A stretch of DNA of 64,000 nucleotides from an uncultured Lachnospiraceae bacterium (GTDB taxonomy: Bacteria; Bacillota; Clostridia; Lachnospirales; Lachnospiraceae). Positions within the stretch are counted from its first letter, which is position 1. The number at the start of each line of letters is the position of its first letter. The notes below the pieces were generated by a model, which saw only the letters and a list, made by a program, of their open reading frames with translations, was not told the origin of the DNA and searched no databases. The position numbers were made by a program, and so were the translations under genes. Below, one piece after another: positions 52,338 through 61,369 of the stretch. The DNA is taken from positions 124,001 through 188,000 of the forward strand of contig CAJTLB010000003.1 in assembly GCA_910577045.1 (NCBI GenBank), given 5' to 3'.

Positions 52338-55300
52338 ATGTCTAATTTCCAATTCCTTCAAAACAAAACAGAATATATATTATTTACAGCAGCGGCAATA
52401 GAAGCAGAAAAAATATATTACTCCTCTCCTGCCATGTGCGCTGTAGGCTGTAGGAAGGCATTAGAGCTTGCTGTAAAATGGGTATATTCTGCTGATACAT
52501 CTATGCAGATGCCATATAAGGATAATTTACAGTCATTAATTTATGAACCTACTTTCCGGTTTGCATTAGATTATAATACATGGGGTAAATTGCCCTATAT
52601 TATTAGGCTAGGGAATTTGGCTGTCCATACAGAACGGAATGTGCAGGCAAGTGATGCGTTAGCTTCTATAAAAGGATTATTTGAATTTATTGAATGGATC
52701 GATTATTGTTATGGGGCAGATTATAAAGAAAGAAAATTTAATGAGGCCCTTATCCCAAAAGAAAAAATAATGGTGGATACGAAAAAGATAAAAGAGCAGG
52801 AAAGTTTATTGGGGGAAAAGGACGCTGAAATTGAAAAATTGCGTAAACAAGTAGAACAAATGGCTGAAAAGTTGACTATGAAAAAGGATGACCATCAACA
52901 AAGTAGGAAATTTGTTGCGGAAGATATTACAGAGTGGCAAACAAGAAAACAGTATATAGATATTGACTTAAAAGAACTTGGATGGAAATTTGAAGGAGAA
53001 GATTCGGATATATGGGAGGAATATCCTGTTAATGATATGACAGGCGTAGTAGGGCAAAAGGGATATATTGATTATGTGCTTTTTGGGAAAGATGGATTGC
53101 CTCTTGCATTAATAGAGGCAAAAAGGACAAGCAAAGACCCGAATATAGGCAGGAAACAAGCAATGTTATATGCAGATTGTTTGGAAAGGAAATTTAACCG
53201 CCGGCCTATGATGTTTACTACAAATGGGTTTGAAACGTATTTTTGGGATGATAAGTCAAATCCACAGCGCCAGGTAAGCGGAGTATTTAGTAAGGGTGAC
53301 TTACAAAAGTTAATGAATAGAAGGACAGAGAGAAAAGATTTATTATCAGTTGAAATTGATGATAAAATTACAGACCGTTATTATCAAAAAGAAGCCATAA
53401 GGGCAGTATGTGAAAATGTGCAACAGGGACATAGGAAAAATCTTTTGGTTATGGCGACTGGTACAGGAAAAACTAGGACAGCAGCAAGCCTAACTGATGT
53501 ATTGAGCCGGGCAGGGTATGTGACAAATATTTTATTTTTAGCAGATAGGACTGCGCTAGTAAAGCAGGCAAAAGATGATTTTAAAAACTATCTTCCGCAT
53601 ATGTCGCTTTGTAATTTATGTTCCGATAAGGATGACAAAAATGCAAGGATTGTATTTTCTACTTATCCAACCATGTTAAATGCGATTAATTCGGTAAAAA
53701 ATGCAGAAGGAAAGCGCCTATTTACGCCAACACATTTTGATTTAATTATTATAGATGAAAGCCATAGGAGTATTTTTAAAAAGTATAGGGCAATTTTTGA
53801 GTATTTTGATGCCATACTAGTGGGGCTTACGGCAACCCCTAAAATGGATGTGGATAGAAATACCTATGATTTTTTTGAAATGGAAACAGGTGTGCCTACG
53901 TATGCCTATGATTATGAGACAGCAGTATATTCTGACCATGTATTGGTGCCTTATTATACTTATATAGTAAATACAGAATTTCTAAATAATGGCATTACCT
54001 ATGAAAAACTATCTGATGCAGATAAGGAAAGATATGAGGAAGATTTTATAGAAGACGAGGGCCTGCCAGAGTTTATACCATCAGAGGCATTGAATAAAGT
54101 GGTGTTTAATGAATTAACAGTAGATAGTGTTTTGCAAGATTTAATGGAAAGAGGGATCAAAGTTGCAGGCGGGGATAGATTGGGAAAAACTATTATATTT
54201 GCCCAAAATAAAAGGCATGCAGAATTTATTTTGGTACGGTTTAATAAATTATATCCCAAATATAAAGGGACATTTGCTCAAAGAGTAATTTGTGAGGACG
54301 CCTATGCGCAGAAAATTATTGATGATTTTAAAAAGCCAGAAGCAGAGCCGCATATTGTAGTATCAGTGGATATGATGGATACAGGGATTGATGTCCCTGA
54401 ATGTGTAAATCTTGTTTTCTTTAAAAAAGTACGATCGAAAACAAAGTTTTGGCAAATGGTGGGGCGTGGGACAAGGTTAGCAAAAGATTTAACCTGTGTA
54501 GATTTAATAGATGGGGAGTATACTGGTAAGCGAAGATTTTTAATTTTTGATTATTGTAATAATTTTGAGTTTTTTGGTACGAAGCCAAATGGCTATGAAG
54601 GGACGAATACAAAGACATTACAACAAAATATATATAGTAAAAGGATATGTTTAATAGCAGCTTTGCAGGAAACAGATTTTTCTGGGGAAATATACCAGAA
54701 TTGGAGGCAGGAGTTAGTAAAAATATGCCATAGCCAGATAGAAGCTTTAAATACAGAGTTAATAACAGTAAAGTTAAAAAGGCAGTATATAGAAAAATAT
54801 AAAAATATAGAAACCTTCCAGTATTTAAGTGATGGGAATAAAGGGGAATTATTAAAGGAAATTGCGCCTATTGTTGTAATGGAAGATACAGATGAGGCAG
54901 CAAAGCGGTTTGATAATTTTATATATGGGTTAATTTTAGCAAAGCTGGAAAATAAAACAACATTTTCCTATGCAAAAAAGCAATTATGCGAAATAGCATA
55001 TATGTTAGAAAAAAAGAGAAATATTCCAGCAGTAAAGGAAAAAATAAGGCTTATACAAGAAATGAAAACAGAGGTATTTTGGGAATCTCATACTATTTTT
55101 ATGCTAGAAAAGGTTAGGGAAGAATTGCGGGGATTAATGAAGTTCTTAGATGAGGATAAAAATCAAAAAGCCCCAATTATTACAAGGCTTGTAGATCCAA
55201 TTATAGAGGAACAAGAAGGAATTCAGTTAGAAAAGTCATATGATTTCGAGGATTACCGTAAGAAAGTGAACCAGTATATAGAAGAACATAAGGATTCTTT

Positions 55301-55712
55301 AGCAATCTATAAATTAATACATAATAATCCTTTGTCGGAGGGGGATTATAAGGAATTAGAGAGAATATTAACAGAGGAGCTTGGAAGTAAAGAAGACTAC
55401 CAGCGCGAATTTGGGGATACTCCTTTTGGCCTGTTAATTAGAAAAATTGCAAAATTGGATCATAAGGCTGCAATGGATGCATTTTCTATATTTATTAATG
55501 ATGCTTCATTAAACCAGAGGCAAATACAATTTATTTATAAGGTTATTAACTATATCGAACAGAATGGCTATATAGAAAATATAATGGATTTACAAAAACC
55601 GCCATTTGATAAGCCAGTGCCATTTATAAAGATGTTTGAAGGAAAAACAAGAGATTCGTTAGTACATACAATTAATGCAATTAAGGACAATGCAGTAAAT
55701 ATTATAGCATAA
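52338..55712 (+). CDS. hsdR: Type I restriction enzyme HsdR subunit
   Basis: 1124 aa, normal length. N-terminal DUF4145-like helical domain (about 15-125), coiled coil (150-185), then the PD-(D/E)xK nuclease with D245 in KGYIDYVLF and E260-A-K262 in LALIEAKRT. The helicase core follows: TGTGKT (373-379, Walker A), IIDESHRS (Walker B, DEAH-like), VGLTATP (motif III), and GIDVPECVNL with WQMVGRGTR (motifs V/VI). It cuts DNA after ATP-driven translocation with HsdM/HsdS. ATG at 52338 follows AAAGGAGATG. It is complete, but lies about 13 kb from hsdM, separated by mobile and accessory genes. Confidence 0.95.
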   Translation: MSNFQFLQNKTEYILFTAAAIEAEKIYYSSPAMCAVGCRKALELAVKWVYSADTSMQMPYKDNLQSLIYEPTFRFALDYNTWGKLPYIIRLGNLAVHTERNVQASDALASIKGLFEFIEWIDYCYGADYKERKFNEALIPKEKIMVDTKKIKEQESLLGEKDAEIEKLRKQVEQMAEKLTMKKDDHQQSRKFVAEDITEWQTRKQYIDIDLKELGWKFEGEDSDIWEEYPVNDMTGVVGQKGYIDYVLFGKDGLPLALIEAKRTSKDPNIGRKQAMLYADCLERKFNRRPMMFTTNGFETYFWDDKSNPQRQVSGVFSKGDLQKLMNRRTERKDLLSVEIDDKITDRYYQKEAIRAVCENVQQGHRKNLLVMATGTGKTRTAASLTDVLSRAGYVTNILFLADRTALVKQAKDDFKNYLPHMSLCNLCSDKDDKNARIVFSTYPTMLNAINSVKNAEGKRLFTPTHFDLIIIDESHRSIFKKYRAIFEYFDAILVGLTATPKMDVDRNTYDFFEMETGVPTYAYDYETAVYSDHVLVPYYTYIVNTEFLNNGITYEKLSDADKERYEEDFIEDEGLPEFIPSEALNKVVFNELTVDSVLQDLMERGIKVAGGDRLGKTIIFAQNKRHAEFILVRFNKLYPKYKGTFAQRVICEDAYAQKIIDDFKKPEAEPHIVVSVDMMDTGIDVPECVNLVFFKKVRSKTKFWQMVGRGTRLAKDLTCVDLIDGEYTGKRRFLIFDYCNNFEFFGTKPNGYEGTNTKTLQQNIYSKRICLIAALQETDFSGEIYQNWRQELVKICHSQIEALNTELITVKLKRQYIEKYKNIETFQYLSDGNKGELLKEIAPIVVMEDTDEAAKRFDNFIYGLILAKLENKTTFSYAKKQLCEIAYMLEKKRNIPAVKEKIRLIQEMKTEVFWESHTIFMLEKVREELRGLMKFLDEDKNQKAPIITRLVDPIIEEQEGIQLEKSYDFEDYRKKVNQYIEEHKDSLAIYKLIHNNPLSEGDYKELERILTEELGSKEDYQREFGDTPFGLLIRKIAKLDHKAAMDAFSIFINDASLNQRQIQFIYKVINYIEQNGYIENIMDLQKPPFDKPVPFIKMFEGKTRDSLVHTINAIKDNAVNIIA

Positions 55713-55755
55713 AGCTGATAAAAAATGAATATAAACAAAAGAAAGGAAGGATAAA

Positions 55756-56325
55756 ATGCTTTATGATAAAGATATTAGGGAACCTTTATTTGACTTTTTA
55801 GAAGAAATGTATGGAAAAATCCGTATTTTGGAAGAACAAAAGATAGGTAGGTCGCGTGCAGATGTAATGATGGTAACGCCAAGAGCGCTTTATGGCATTG
55901 AAATAAAAAGTGACGCAGATACTTATGCAAGGCTGGCAAGGCAGATTATTGATTATAACCAGTATTATGATCTTAATTATGCAGTAGTAGGGACTCGTCA
56001 TGCCCTACATATTAAAGAGCATGTGCCAGACTGGTGGGGAATTATTACAGTAGAGTTAGAAAACGGAAGGCCAGATTTTTATATTATGCGTAAGCCAGTA
56101 GCAAACCCTAAAATGAATTGGAAGAAAAAGATAAGTATTTTATGGAGGTCAGAGTTAGCAAATATTCAAAGGCAAAATCGCCTGCCAGAATATAGGGAAA
56201 AAGGGAAACAATTTGTAATAGATAGAATATTGTCACGTGTGCCAGAGGAAATACTTCGTATGCAAATAAGTGAGGAATTGTTTGAAAGGGATTATAGTAT
56301 TTTTGAGCAGGTGAAACAAGGCTGA
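55756..56325 (+). CDS. sce7726-family PD-(D/E)xK nuclease-like protein
   Basis: 189 aa. DIREPLFDFLEEMYGKIRIL, then RSRADVMMVTPRALYGIEIK with SDADTYARLARQIIDYNQYY, and later VPDWWGIITVE are the sce7726-family marks. The RADV...EIKSD pattern supplies the D and E-x-K of a nuclease core. Such proteins are found in defence islands and mobile elements. It starts 43 bp after hsdR behind AAAGGAAGG and may be a co-transcribed accessory of the type I system. Confidence 0.8.
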   Translation: MLYDKDIREPLFDFLEEMYGKIRILEEQKIGRSRADVMMVTPRALYGIEIKSDADTYARLARQIIDYNQYYDLNYAVVGTRHALHIKEHVPDWWGIITVELENGRPDFYIMRKPVANPKMNWKKKISILWRSELANIQRQNRLPEYREKGKQFVIDRILSRVPEEILRMQISEELFERDYSIFEQVKQG

Positions 56326-56377
56326 AATAATGAAATTTTTTAGGTAAAGTTACACTATCAGAGAGTAGAAAAAATAC

Positions 56378-56406
56378 TTGCAAATCATGTATAGATATGG
56401 TATTAT
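56378..56406 (+). promoter_or_regulatory. Promoter of the DUF3800 leader and gene
   Basis: TTGCAA (56378-56383), 17-bp spacer, TATTAT (56401-56406). Transcription would start near 56413, just before the structured leader. Confidence 0.6.
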
Positions 56407-56417
56407 TTGAATAGAAT

Positions 56418-56481
56418 AAAACTGTAACAAGTTACAGTTTTGGTCTGGGCGAAAGCTCTTTGGACCACCATAGGCGGGAAG
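56418..56481 (+). ncRNA. Structured leader, candidate DUF3800-type RNA motif
   Basis: Two hairpins lie between the promoter and the DUF3800 gene. P1: AAAACTGTA/TACAGTTTT (56418-56441). P2: TGGTC/GACCA enclosing GGGC-GAAA-GCTC, a GNRA tetraloop hairpin (56441-56468). Together with the GGCGGGAA/TTCCCGCC hairpin after them they form a compact leader in a gene that encodes DUF3800, for which several RNA motifs are described. Match to a named motif is not proven. Confidence 0.5.
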
Positions 56482-56505
56482 AATTTCCCGCCATTTCTAT
56501 TATTT
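56472..56505 (+). other. GC-rich hairpin before the DUF3800 start
   Basis: GGCGGGAA/TTCCCGCC, an 8-bp stem with a 4-nt loop, then ATTTCTATTATTT. It could be a terminator in an attenuation leader or the last stem of the RNA. 15-20 bases separate it from AAAGGA before the ATG. Confidence 0.55.
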
Positions 56506-56520
56506 ATAAAGGATACGATA

Positions 56521-57195
56521 ATGAAAGAATTAAATATATTTATTGATGAATCAGGAGATTTCGGAGAAATAAAAGAGATACCAGCATACTATTTAGTAAC
56601 ATTTGTCTTTCATAATCAAGATAATAGTATAGAAGAACAGGTTTTAAAATTGGAAGAAAGTGTTCGCAGTTCAGGGTTTAATGTAGAATATATACATACA
56701 GGGCCAGTAATCCGGCGAGAGGAAGTATTTGCAAGATATTCCATAGATGATCGAAGAAAGTTACTATATAAGATGCTTAACTTTGTGAATAGATGTCCTA
56801 TTTCTTATTTGACAGTTATTGTAGACAGAAGAGAGGCAATAGATAAGATTGCTTTGTCAGGTAAATTGGCAAAAGTAATTAATAGAGCAATGAGTGGACA
56901 TATTGAGTATTTTTCTAATTTTGACAAAATTATTGTGTATTATGATAATGGACAGATTGAGCTTAGTACAATTTTAAATGCAGTATTTTCAATACAATTC
57001 TCAAATGTAGAATTTAGAAAAGCTGAACCGCAGAAATATCGGCTATTACAGGCAGCAGACTTTATTTGTTCTATGGAATTATTAAGGATTAAACGAGATG
57101 AAAAACGGTTGAGCAAATCGGAAGAATGTTTTTTCTATAAGCCGCAAGAGTTAAAAAAGACCTTTTTGAAAAGCATTGAGAAAAAGAAATTGTAA
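56521..57195 (+). CDS. DUF3800 protein
   Basis: 224 aa from ATG 56521 (AAAGGATACG upstream; an upstream TTG at 56440 lies in the leader hairpins and is not a start). N-terminal LNIFIDESGDFGEIKEIPAY is the DUF3800 signature, with later conserved acids (EYIHTGP, IVYYDNGQIEL, YRLLQAADFICSMELLRIKR). The fold is RNase H-like with putative catalytic Asp residues. DUF3800 genes are common on mobile elements and near RM systems, and some have dedicated leader RNAs. It is 196 bp downstream of the sce7726 gene with its own promoter. Confidence 0.88.
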   Translation: MKELNIFIDESGDFGEIKEIPAYYLVTFVFHNQDNSIEEQVLKLEESVRSSGFNVEYIHTGPVIRREEVFARYSIDDRRKLLYKMLNFVNRCPISYLTVIVDRREAIDKIALSGKLAKVINRAMSGHIEYFSNFDKIIVYYDNGQIELSTILNAVFSIQFSNVEFRKAEPQKYRLLQAADFICSMELLRIKRDEKRLSKSEECFFYKPQELKKTFLKSIEKKKL

Positions 57196-57296
57196 GAAAT
57201 TCCCAAATAAGAAATAATGTGTGGAATATTTAGAATAATTATACAATATGAGGTAAATGATAAATGCAGTATTAGTAAAATGCAGAAAGGATAAAA

Positions 57297-57833
57297 ATGA
57301 AATTAATAGAGGCATATCAAGAACAGCAATTAAAAGACATTCAAGATTTATATGAAAAGGCATTTCCGGCATCAGAAAAAAAGCCTTTTTCTTTAATATT
57401 GGAAAAGCGTAAGGAAGGCGTAGTAGAGGTTTTAGCAATAGAAGGGGAGGAGAGGTTCCTAGGGCTTGCCATTGCTATTTTATACAAGGACATGGTATTG
57501 CTAGATTATTTTGCGGTTGCCGCCAATAAAAGAGGAAAAGGGGTTGGCTCGGCAGCTATCCAGCTTTTAAAGGAGAGGTATGCAAATAAAAGGTTCTTTT
57601 TGGAAATTGAAAGGACGGATGTCAAAGCAGAGAATTTAGAAGAACGGTGCCGTAGAAGGGAATTTTATTTGAAAAATGGCTTAGCGCCAATTTCTCTATT
57701 TGTGGAGCTTTTTAAGGTGGAAATGGAAGTTTTAACAAACCATTGTATGGTTAGTTTTGAAGAATATTATCAATTATATATAGAAACATTTGGAAAAAGC
57801 AGGGTAGAAGGGAATGTAAAGCTTGGAAAATAG
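57297..57833 (+). CDS. GNAT-family N-acetyltransferase
   Basis: 178 aa. Motif A is VLLDYFAVAANKRGKGVGSA (KRGKGVGS acetyl-CoA loop), motif B region ERRCRRREFYLKNGL. Small, soluble, no extra domain beyond a C-terminal segment. It overlaps the start of the trmO gene by 11 bp, so the two are translationally coupled, perhaps acting in translation-related modification, which is speculative. ATG at 57297 follows GAAAGGATAAAA. Confidence 0.82.
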   Translation: MKLIEAYQEQQLKDIQDLYEKAFPASEKKPFSLILEKRKEGVVEVLAIEGEERFLGLAIAILYKDMVLLDYFAVAANKRGKGVGSAAIQLLKERYANKRFFLEIERTDVKAENLEERCRRREFYLKNGLAPISLFVELFKVEMEVLTNHCMVSFEEYYQLYIETFGKSRVEGNVKLGK

Positions 57834-58509
57834 GTTAAAGAAGATTGCATCAATAAAAACGGATTTTCCTACTAAGTTTGGGATACCAAGGCAAAGTGGT
57901 TTAGTGGATAAACTGGAGGGAAGAATTATTTTTGAGCCTGAGTTTAGGAAAGAAGAAGCGGTTAGAGGGTTAGATCAATTTTCCCATATCTGGTTATTAT
58001 GGGGGTTTTCGGGAAGTGAGAAGGAAAATTGGTCTGCAACGGTTAGGCCGCCTAGGTTGGGAGGAAATAAACGGATAGGGGTATTTGCTACCCGTTCACC
58101 GTTCCGGCCTAATAAAATAGGGCTTTCTTGTGTGCGGTTAGAAAGAATGGAGAAGGATAAAAACCTGGGAATTGTACTGGTAGTAATGGGGGCGGATCTT
58201 ATGGATGGCACTCCAATTTATGATATTAAGCCATATATTCCTGTAGCGGATTGCCATAAAGAAGCATGGGGAGGCTATACAGAAAAAACAAAGGAATATC
58301 AATTACAAGTAAAGTTTCCAGAGGAGTTGTTAATAAAGCTTCCGCCAAATAAAAGAGAAGTAATCTTTGAAGTGCTTGCACAGGACCCTCGTCCAGCTTA
58401 TATAAACGATGCAGAACGGGTTTATGGGATGGTTTTTGCTGGCTATAATATTAAGTTTAAGGTAGAGGAAGGGGTTCTACAGGTGTGTAAGGTGGAACAG
58501 CAATTTTAA
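57823..58509 (+). CDS. trmO: tRNA (t6A37) N6-methyltransferase TrmO (TsaA/UPF0066)
   Basis: 228 aa. TsaA signatures are clear: LDQFSHIWLLWGF, VRPPRLGGNKRIGVFATRSP with FRPNKIGLSCVRLE, GADLMDGTPIYDIKPYIP-VADC. It methylates the N6 of threonylcarbamoyl-adenosine at position 37 of ACY-decoding tRNA-Thr, using S-adenosylmethionine. Start is TTG at 57823, inside the GNAT gene, with no strong ribosome site; an alternative start is not obvious. The 3' end overlaps the convergent histidine kinase gene by 53 bp. Confidence 0.93.
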   Translation: MENRLKKIASIKTDFPTKFGIPRQSGLVDKLEGRIIFEPEFRKEEAVRGLDQFSHIWLLWGFSGSEKENWSATVRPPRLGGNKRIGVFATRSPFRPNKIGLSCVRLERMEKDKNLGIVLVVMGADLMDGTPIYDIKPYIPVADCHKEAWGGYTEKTKEYQLQVKFPEELLIKLPPNKREVIFEVLAQDPRPAYINDAERVYGMVFAGYNIKFKVEEGVLQVCKVEQQF

Positions 58510-59407
58510 ATTTTACACAAAATAAAGTTTGGATTTTTGGCTGGCTGTAAAGTAATATATCCCCATTCATCTGGATGGCAAGGTGTTTGGCAATGGTTAG
58601 CCCTAGGCCGTTGCCTTGGACAGAACGGCTCCTAGAGTCCTCCATAGTATATAAACGGTCGAAAACATGGGGAATAGAGGCTTGTTCAATGCCTTTTCCT
58701 TTATCTACAATATCGATCATAACATAGGCTCCATCTGTTTTTAGGAAAAGCCCAATATATTTCCCATCGCCGCCATAACGGATTGCATTGGAAAGTAAAT
58801 TAAATAAAATCCGGTTTATGGCATTTTCGTCCCCTTCTATAAAAATACTTTCTTCTGGTATAGACACTTCTACTTCAAAATCCTTTTGTAATAAAATATC
58901 ATAAAAATCTAAAATATTTTTCCTGCATAATTCGTTAATATTTAGCTTAGTTTGCTCTAATTTCATATCGCCAGATTCTAATTTGGCAAGAGTAAAAAAT
59001 TCATTAATTAAATTCATCACTTGGTTGGCTTTTTCTTCTGTTTTTTCTAAGGCTTTATTTTTAGGATCATGGAGGCGAAGGATTTCTAAATAGCCTAAAA
59101 CAACAGTTAATGGGGTTTTAATATCATGGGAAATATTAGATAGCATTTTCTTTGAGGTTTCTTCAGTTTCTAAAAATTCAATTTTCAACCGCTGCCGATC
59201 GGTTAAAAGACAGTTAATGGAAGCCATAAGTTCTTTTAAAATAGGCAGGTCAGTAAAAAGCATAACTCTTTCATCGCTGTTTTTAGAAAGAATATCAGCA
59301 AGCTGCAGGTTTAGTTGTTTTAATTTATTTTGGATGCCATATTGGAAGCGGAATTGCTGGTATAGGATAATAAGCAGCAATATGCCAGGAAGTATAAAAT
59401 GTTTCAT
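58457..59407 (-). CDS. Sensor histidine kinase
   Basis: 316 aa. One N-terminal membrane segment (residues 4-16) with a short tail, so little or no extracellular sensor; H94 in MLSNISHDIKTPLTVVLGYL is the phospho-acceptor, N-box NLLSNAIRYGGDG and G-boxes GNGLGLTIAKHLA complete the kinase. Layout resembles small kinases that sense the membrane or partner transporters. Its response regulator is encoded 2 bp upstream on the minus strand. It overlaps trmO 3' ends on opposite strands by 53 bp. Confidence 0.92.
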   Translation of the reverse strand: MKHFILPGILLLIILYQQFRFQYGIQNKLKQLNLQLADILSKNSDERVMLFTDLPILKELMASINCLLTDRQRLKIEFLETEETSKKMLSNISHDIKTPLTVVLGYLEILRLHDPKNKALEKTEEKANQVMNLINEFFTLAKLESGDMKLEQTKLNINELCRKNILDFYDILLQKDFEVEVSIPEESIFIEGDENAINRILFNLLSNAIRYGGDGKYIGLFLKTDGAYVMIDIVDKGKGIEQASIPHVFDRLYTMEDSRSRSVQGNGLGLTIAKHLAIQMNGDILLYSQPKIQTLFCVKFKIAVPPYTPVEPLPLP

Positions 59408-59409
59408 AA

Positions 59410-60096
59410 TTAATCCCCCAATTTATAACCAATGCCCCAGACCGTTATAATATAAATAGGGTTTCTAGGGTCATCTTCTATTTTACTACGCAGCCGGCTT
59501 ATATGGACATTTACAGCATTTTCATCTCCATAGTAAGTATCTTTCCATATTAGGGAATAGATTTGTTCTTTCGTATATACTTTTTTTGGGTTCTGCATAA
59601 AAAGCTTTAAAATTTCAAATTCTTTTCCTGTTAATTCTAATAGCTCCCCATTTTTAGAAACAGAATAATCATTTAGGTTTAATGTTAAGGAACCTTTAGT
59701 TAAGATAGGATCTGGTTCGGGCGTAGAGGCGGCATATTGTGTGCTTCTGCGGATATTTGCCTTAATCCTTGCCAGTACTTCTGTAACAGAAAATGGTTTT
59801 GTAATATAATCGTCAGCCCCTAACCCCAGCCCAAGGGTTTTATCAGAATCAGAATCTTTGGCAGAAAGAATAATAACAGGAACAGTGCTAGTCTTTCTTA
59901 TAGTACGTAATACTTCCATGCCGCTGCGCTTTGGGATCATTAAATCAAGCAGGACTAAACTATACTGGTCAGCAAAAAATTTTTGGCAGGCAGTTTCACC
60001 ATTCGATGCAGTAATTACATTAAAGTTTTCTGTGGCAAGAAAACTTTTTAACATATCAGAGATTTCATTATCATCTTCTACTAATAAAATATTCAT
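59410..60096 (-). CDS. OmpR-family response regulator
   Basis: 228 aa from ATG 60096; an in-frame ATG at 60108 overlaps the AGGAAC ribosome site. Receiver: E7-D8-D9, phospho-acceptor D51 (LVLLDLMIPKRSGM), T/S 78-like (ILSAKDSD) and K in DDYITKPF. Winged helix: LTGKEFEILKLFMQNPKKVY and WGIGYKLGD at the C-terminus. It precedes its kinase by 2 bp, in one operon on the minus strand. The regulon is not evident from neighbours. Confidence 0.93.
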   Translation of the reverse strand: MNILLVEDDNEISDMLKSFLATENFNVITASNGETACQKFFADQYSLVLLDLMIPKRSGMEVLRTIRKTSTVPVIILSAKDSDSDKTLGLGLGADDYITKPFSVTEVLARIKANIRRSTQYAASTPEPDPILTKGSLTLNLNDYSVSKNGELLELTGKEFEILKLFMQNPKKVYTKEQIYSLIWKDTYYGDENAVNVHISRLRSKIEDDPRNPIYIITVWGIGYKLGD

Positions 60097-60313
60097 ATTG
60101 TTCCTCATTCCATAATCTTAAATTATATTGCTAGTTTAGCATAGAAATGGCAGGCCTACAAGTAAATCTAATTTTAAGAATTCCAGAAAGGAAAATTTAA
60201 GAATTGGTAAAAGCTTTCGAAAGTATATTTTGTTATACTGATAACACAGTAGTATAGTAAGTAATCAAATGATATTGCTGGTGGTTAATAGAAAGAAAAG
60301 GAGATATATAGGA

Positions 60314-61354
60314 ATGAAATGTTTAACAATAACTGTCCCCTGTTTTAATTCACAGGATTATATAAAACGCTGTATGGATTCTTTGTTGGTGGGTGGAAAT
60401 GATGTGGAGATTATTATTGTGGATGATGGATCGACAGATAAAACAGCAGAAATAGCAGATAAGTATAGGGAACAATATCCAGATATTGTTAAGGTAGTCC
60501 ATAAAGAAAATGGAGGGCATGGATCAGGCGTAAATAAAGGATTGGAATTAGCAACTGGAATGTATTTTAAGGTAGTCGATTCGGATGACTGGTTAGATAC
60601 AAATTCATATAAAAAATTAATAAATAAAATAAAAATGTTTTGTAAAAAGGAGAATAGCTTAGAAAAGGGAAGGCTCCCTGATTTATTTGTATGTAATTAT
60701 ATTTATGACCATTCTATGGAAGGTGTCCAAAAACCAATGAATTATAGGAATGTTTTCCCAGTAGAGAAGATATGTGGATGGAAAAATATAGGGAGGTTTC
60801 GGGTATCACAGTATTTAATTATGCACGCTTTGGTTTTTAGGACAAAAATTTTAAAAAAAGCTGGGGTAAAATTGCCAGAGCATATGTTTTATGTAGATAA
60901 TTTATTTGCCAACCAGCCTTTGCCTTATGTAAAGTCTATTTATTATATGGATATGGATTTATATCATTATTTTTTAGGAAGAGAGGATCAGTCTGTAAAT
61001 GAAAAAATGCTGATAAAGAGGATTGACCAGCAGATCTATGTAACGAGATTAGTAATACAATCTTTTAATTATAAAAAAATAAAAAAGCAATATCCAAAAT
61101 TAGAAAAATATTTGTGCAGGAATGGATCGATTATGTTAGCGATTTCATCCATTCATTTGTTGCTTATGCAGACAAAAGAGGCAAAACAGAAACGGCGTGC
61201 ATTATGGAAAGAAATAAAGGAATATGATAGAGGATTATATTATCGTTTTAGATACCAGATGATAAGTGGTTTTACGTATTTACCAGGGGGCATAGGAGAT
61301 TATCTGACACTATGGGGATATAAAGTTGCTAGGAAAATAGTAAAATTTCAATAA
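60314..61354 (+). CDS. Family 2 glycosyltransferase
   Basis: 346 aa from ATG 60314 (AAAGGAGAT 9 bp upstream; the frame extends to 60269). GT-A fold: CLTITVPCFNSQDYIKRCMD, IVDDGSTDKTAEIA (nucleotide-sugar binding), FKVVDSDDWLDTNSYKKLI (the D-x-D-like SDD). The second half has an acidic FYVDNLFANQPLPYVKSIYY acceptor region. It probably adds a sugar to a cell-surface polymer. Extended -10 TGTTATACT (60231-60239) is the likely promoter. It heads a three-gene set with a papain-like protein and a polytopic membrane protein. Confidence 0.9.
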   Translation: MKCLTITVPCFNSQDYIKRCMDSLLVGGNDVEIIIVDDGSTDKTAEIADKYREQYPDIVKVVHKENGGHGSGVNKGLELATGMYFKVVDSDDWLDTNSYKKLINKIKMFCKKENSLEKGRLPDLFVCNYIYDHSMEGVQKPMNYRNVFPVEKICGWKNIGRFRVSQYLIMHALVFRTKILKKAGVKLPEHMFYVDNLFANQPLPYVKSIYYMDMDLYHYFLGREDQSVNEKMLIKRIDQQIYVTRLVIQSFNYKKIKKQYPKLEKYLCRNGSIMLAISSIHLLLMQTKEAKQKRRALWKEIKEYDRGLYYRFRYQMISGFTYLPGGIGDYLTLWGYKVARKIVKFQ

Positions 61355-61369
61355 AAGGAGAAGAAAAAG

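Noticed and set aside
56440..56520. An upstream TTG start for the DUF3800 gene.
   Set aside because: It lies in the leader hairpins with no ribosome site, and the 27 extra residues do not belong to the family; ATG 56521 fits.
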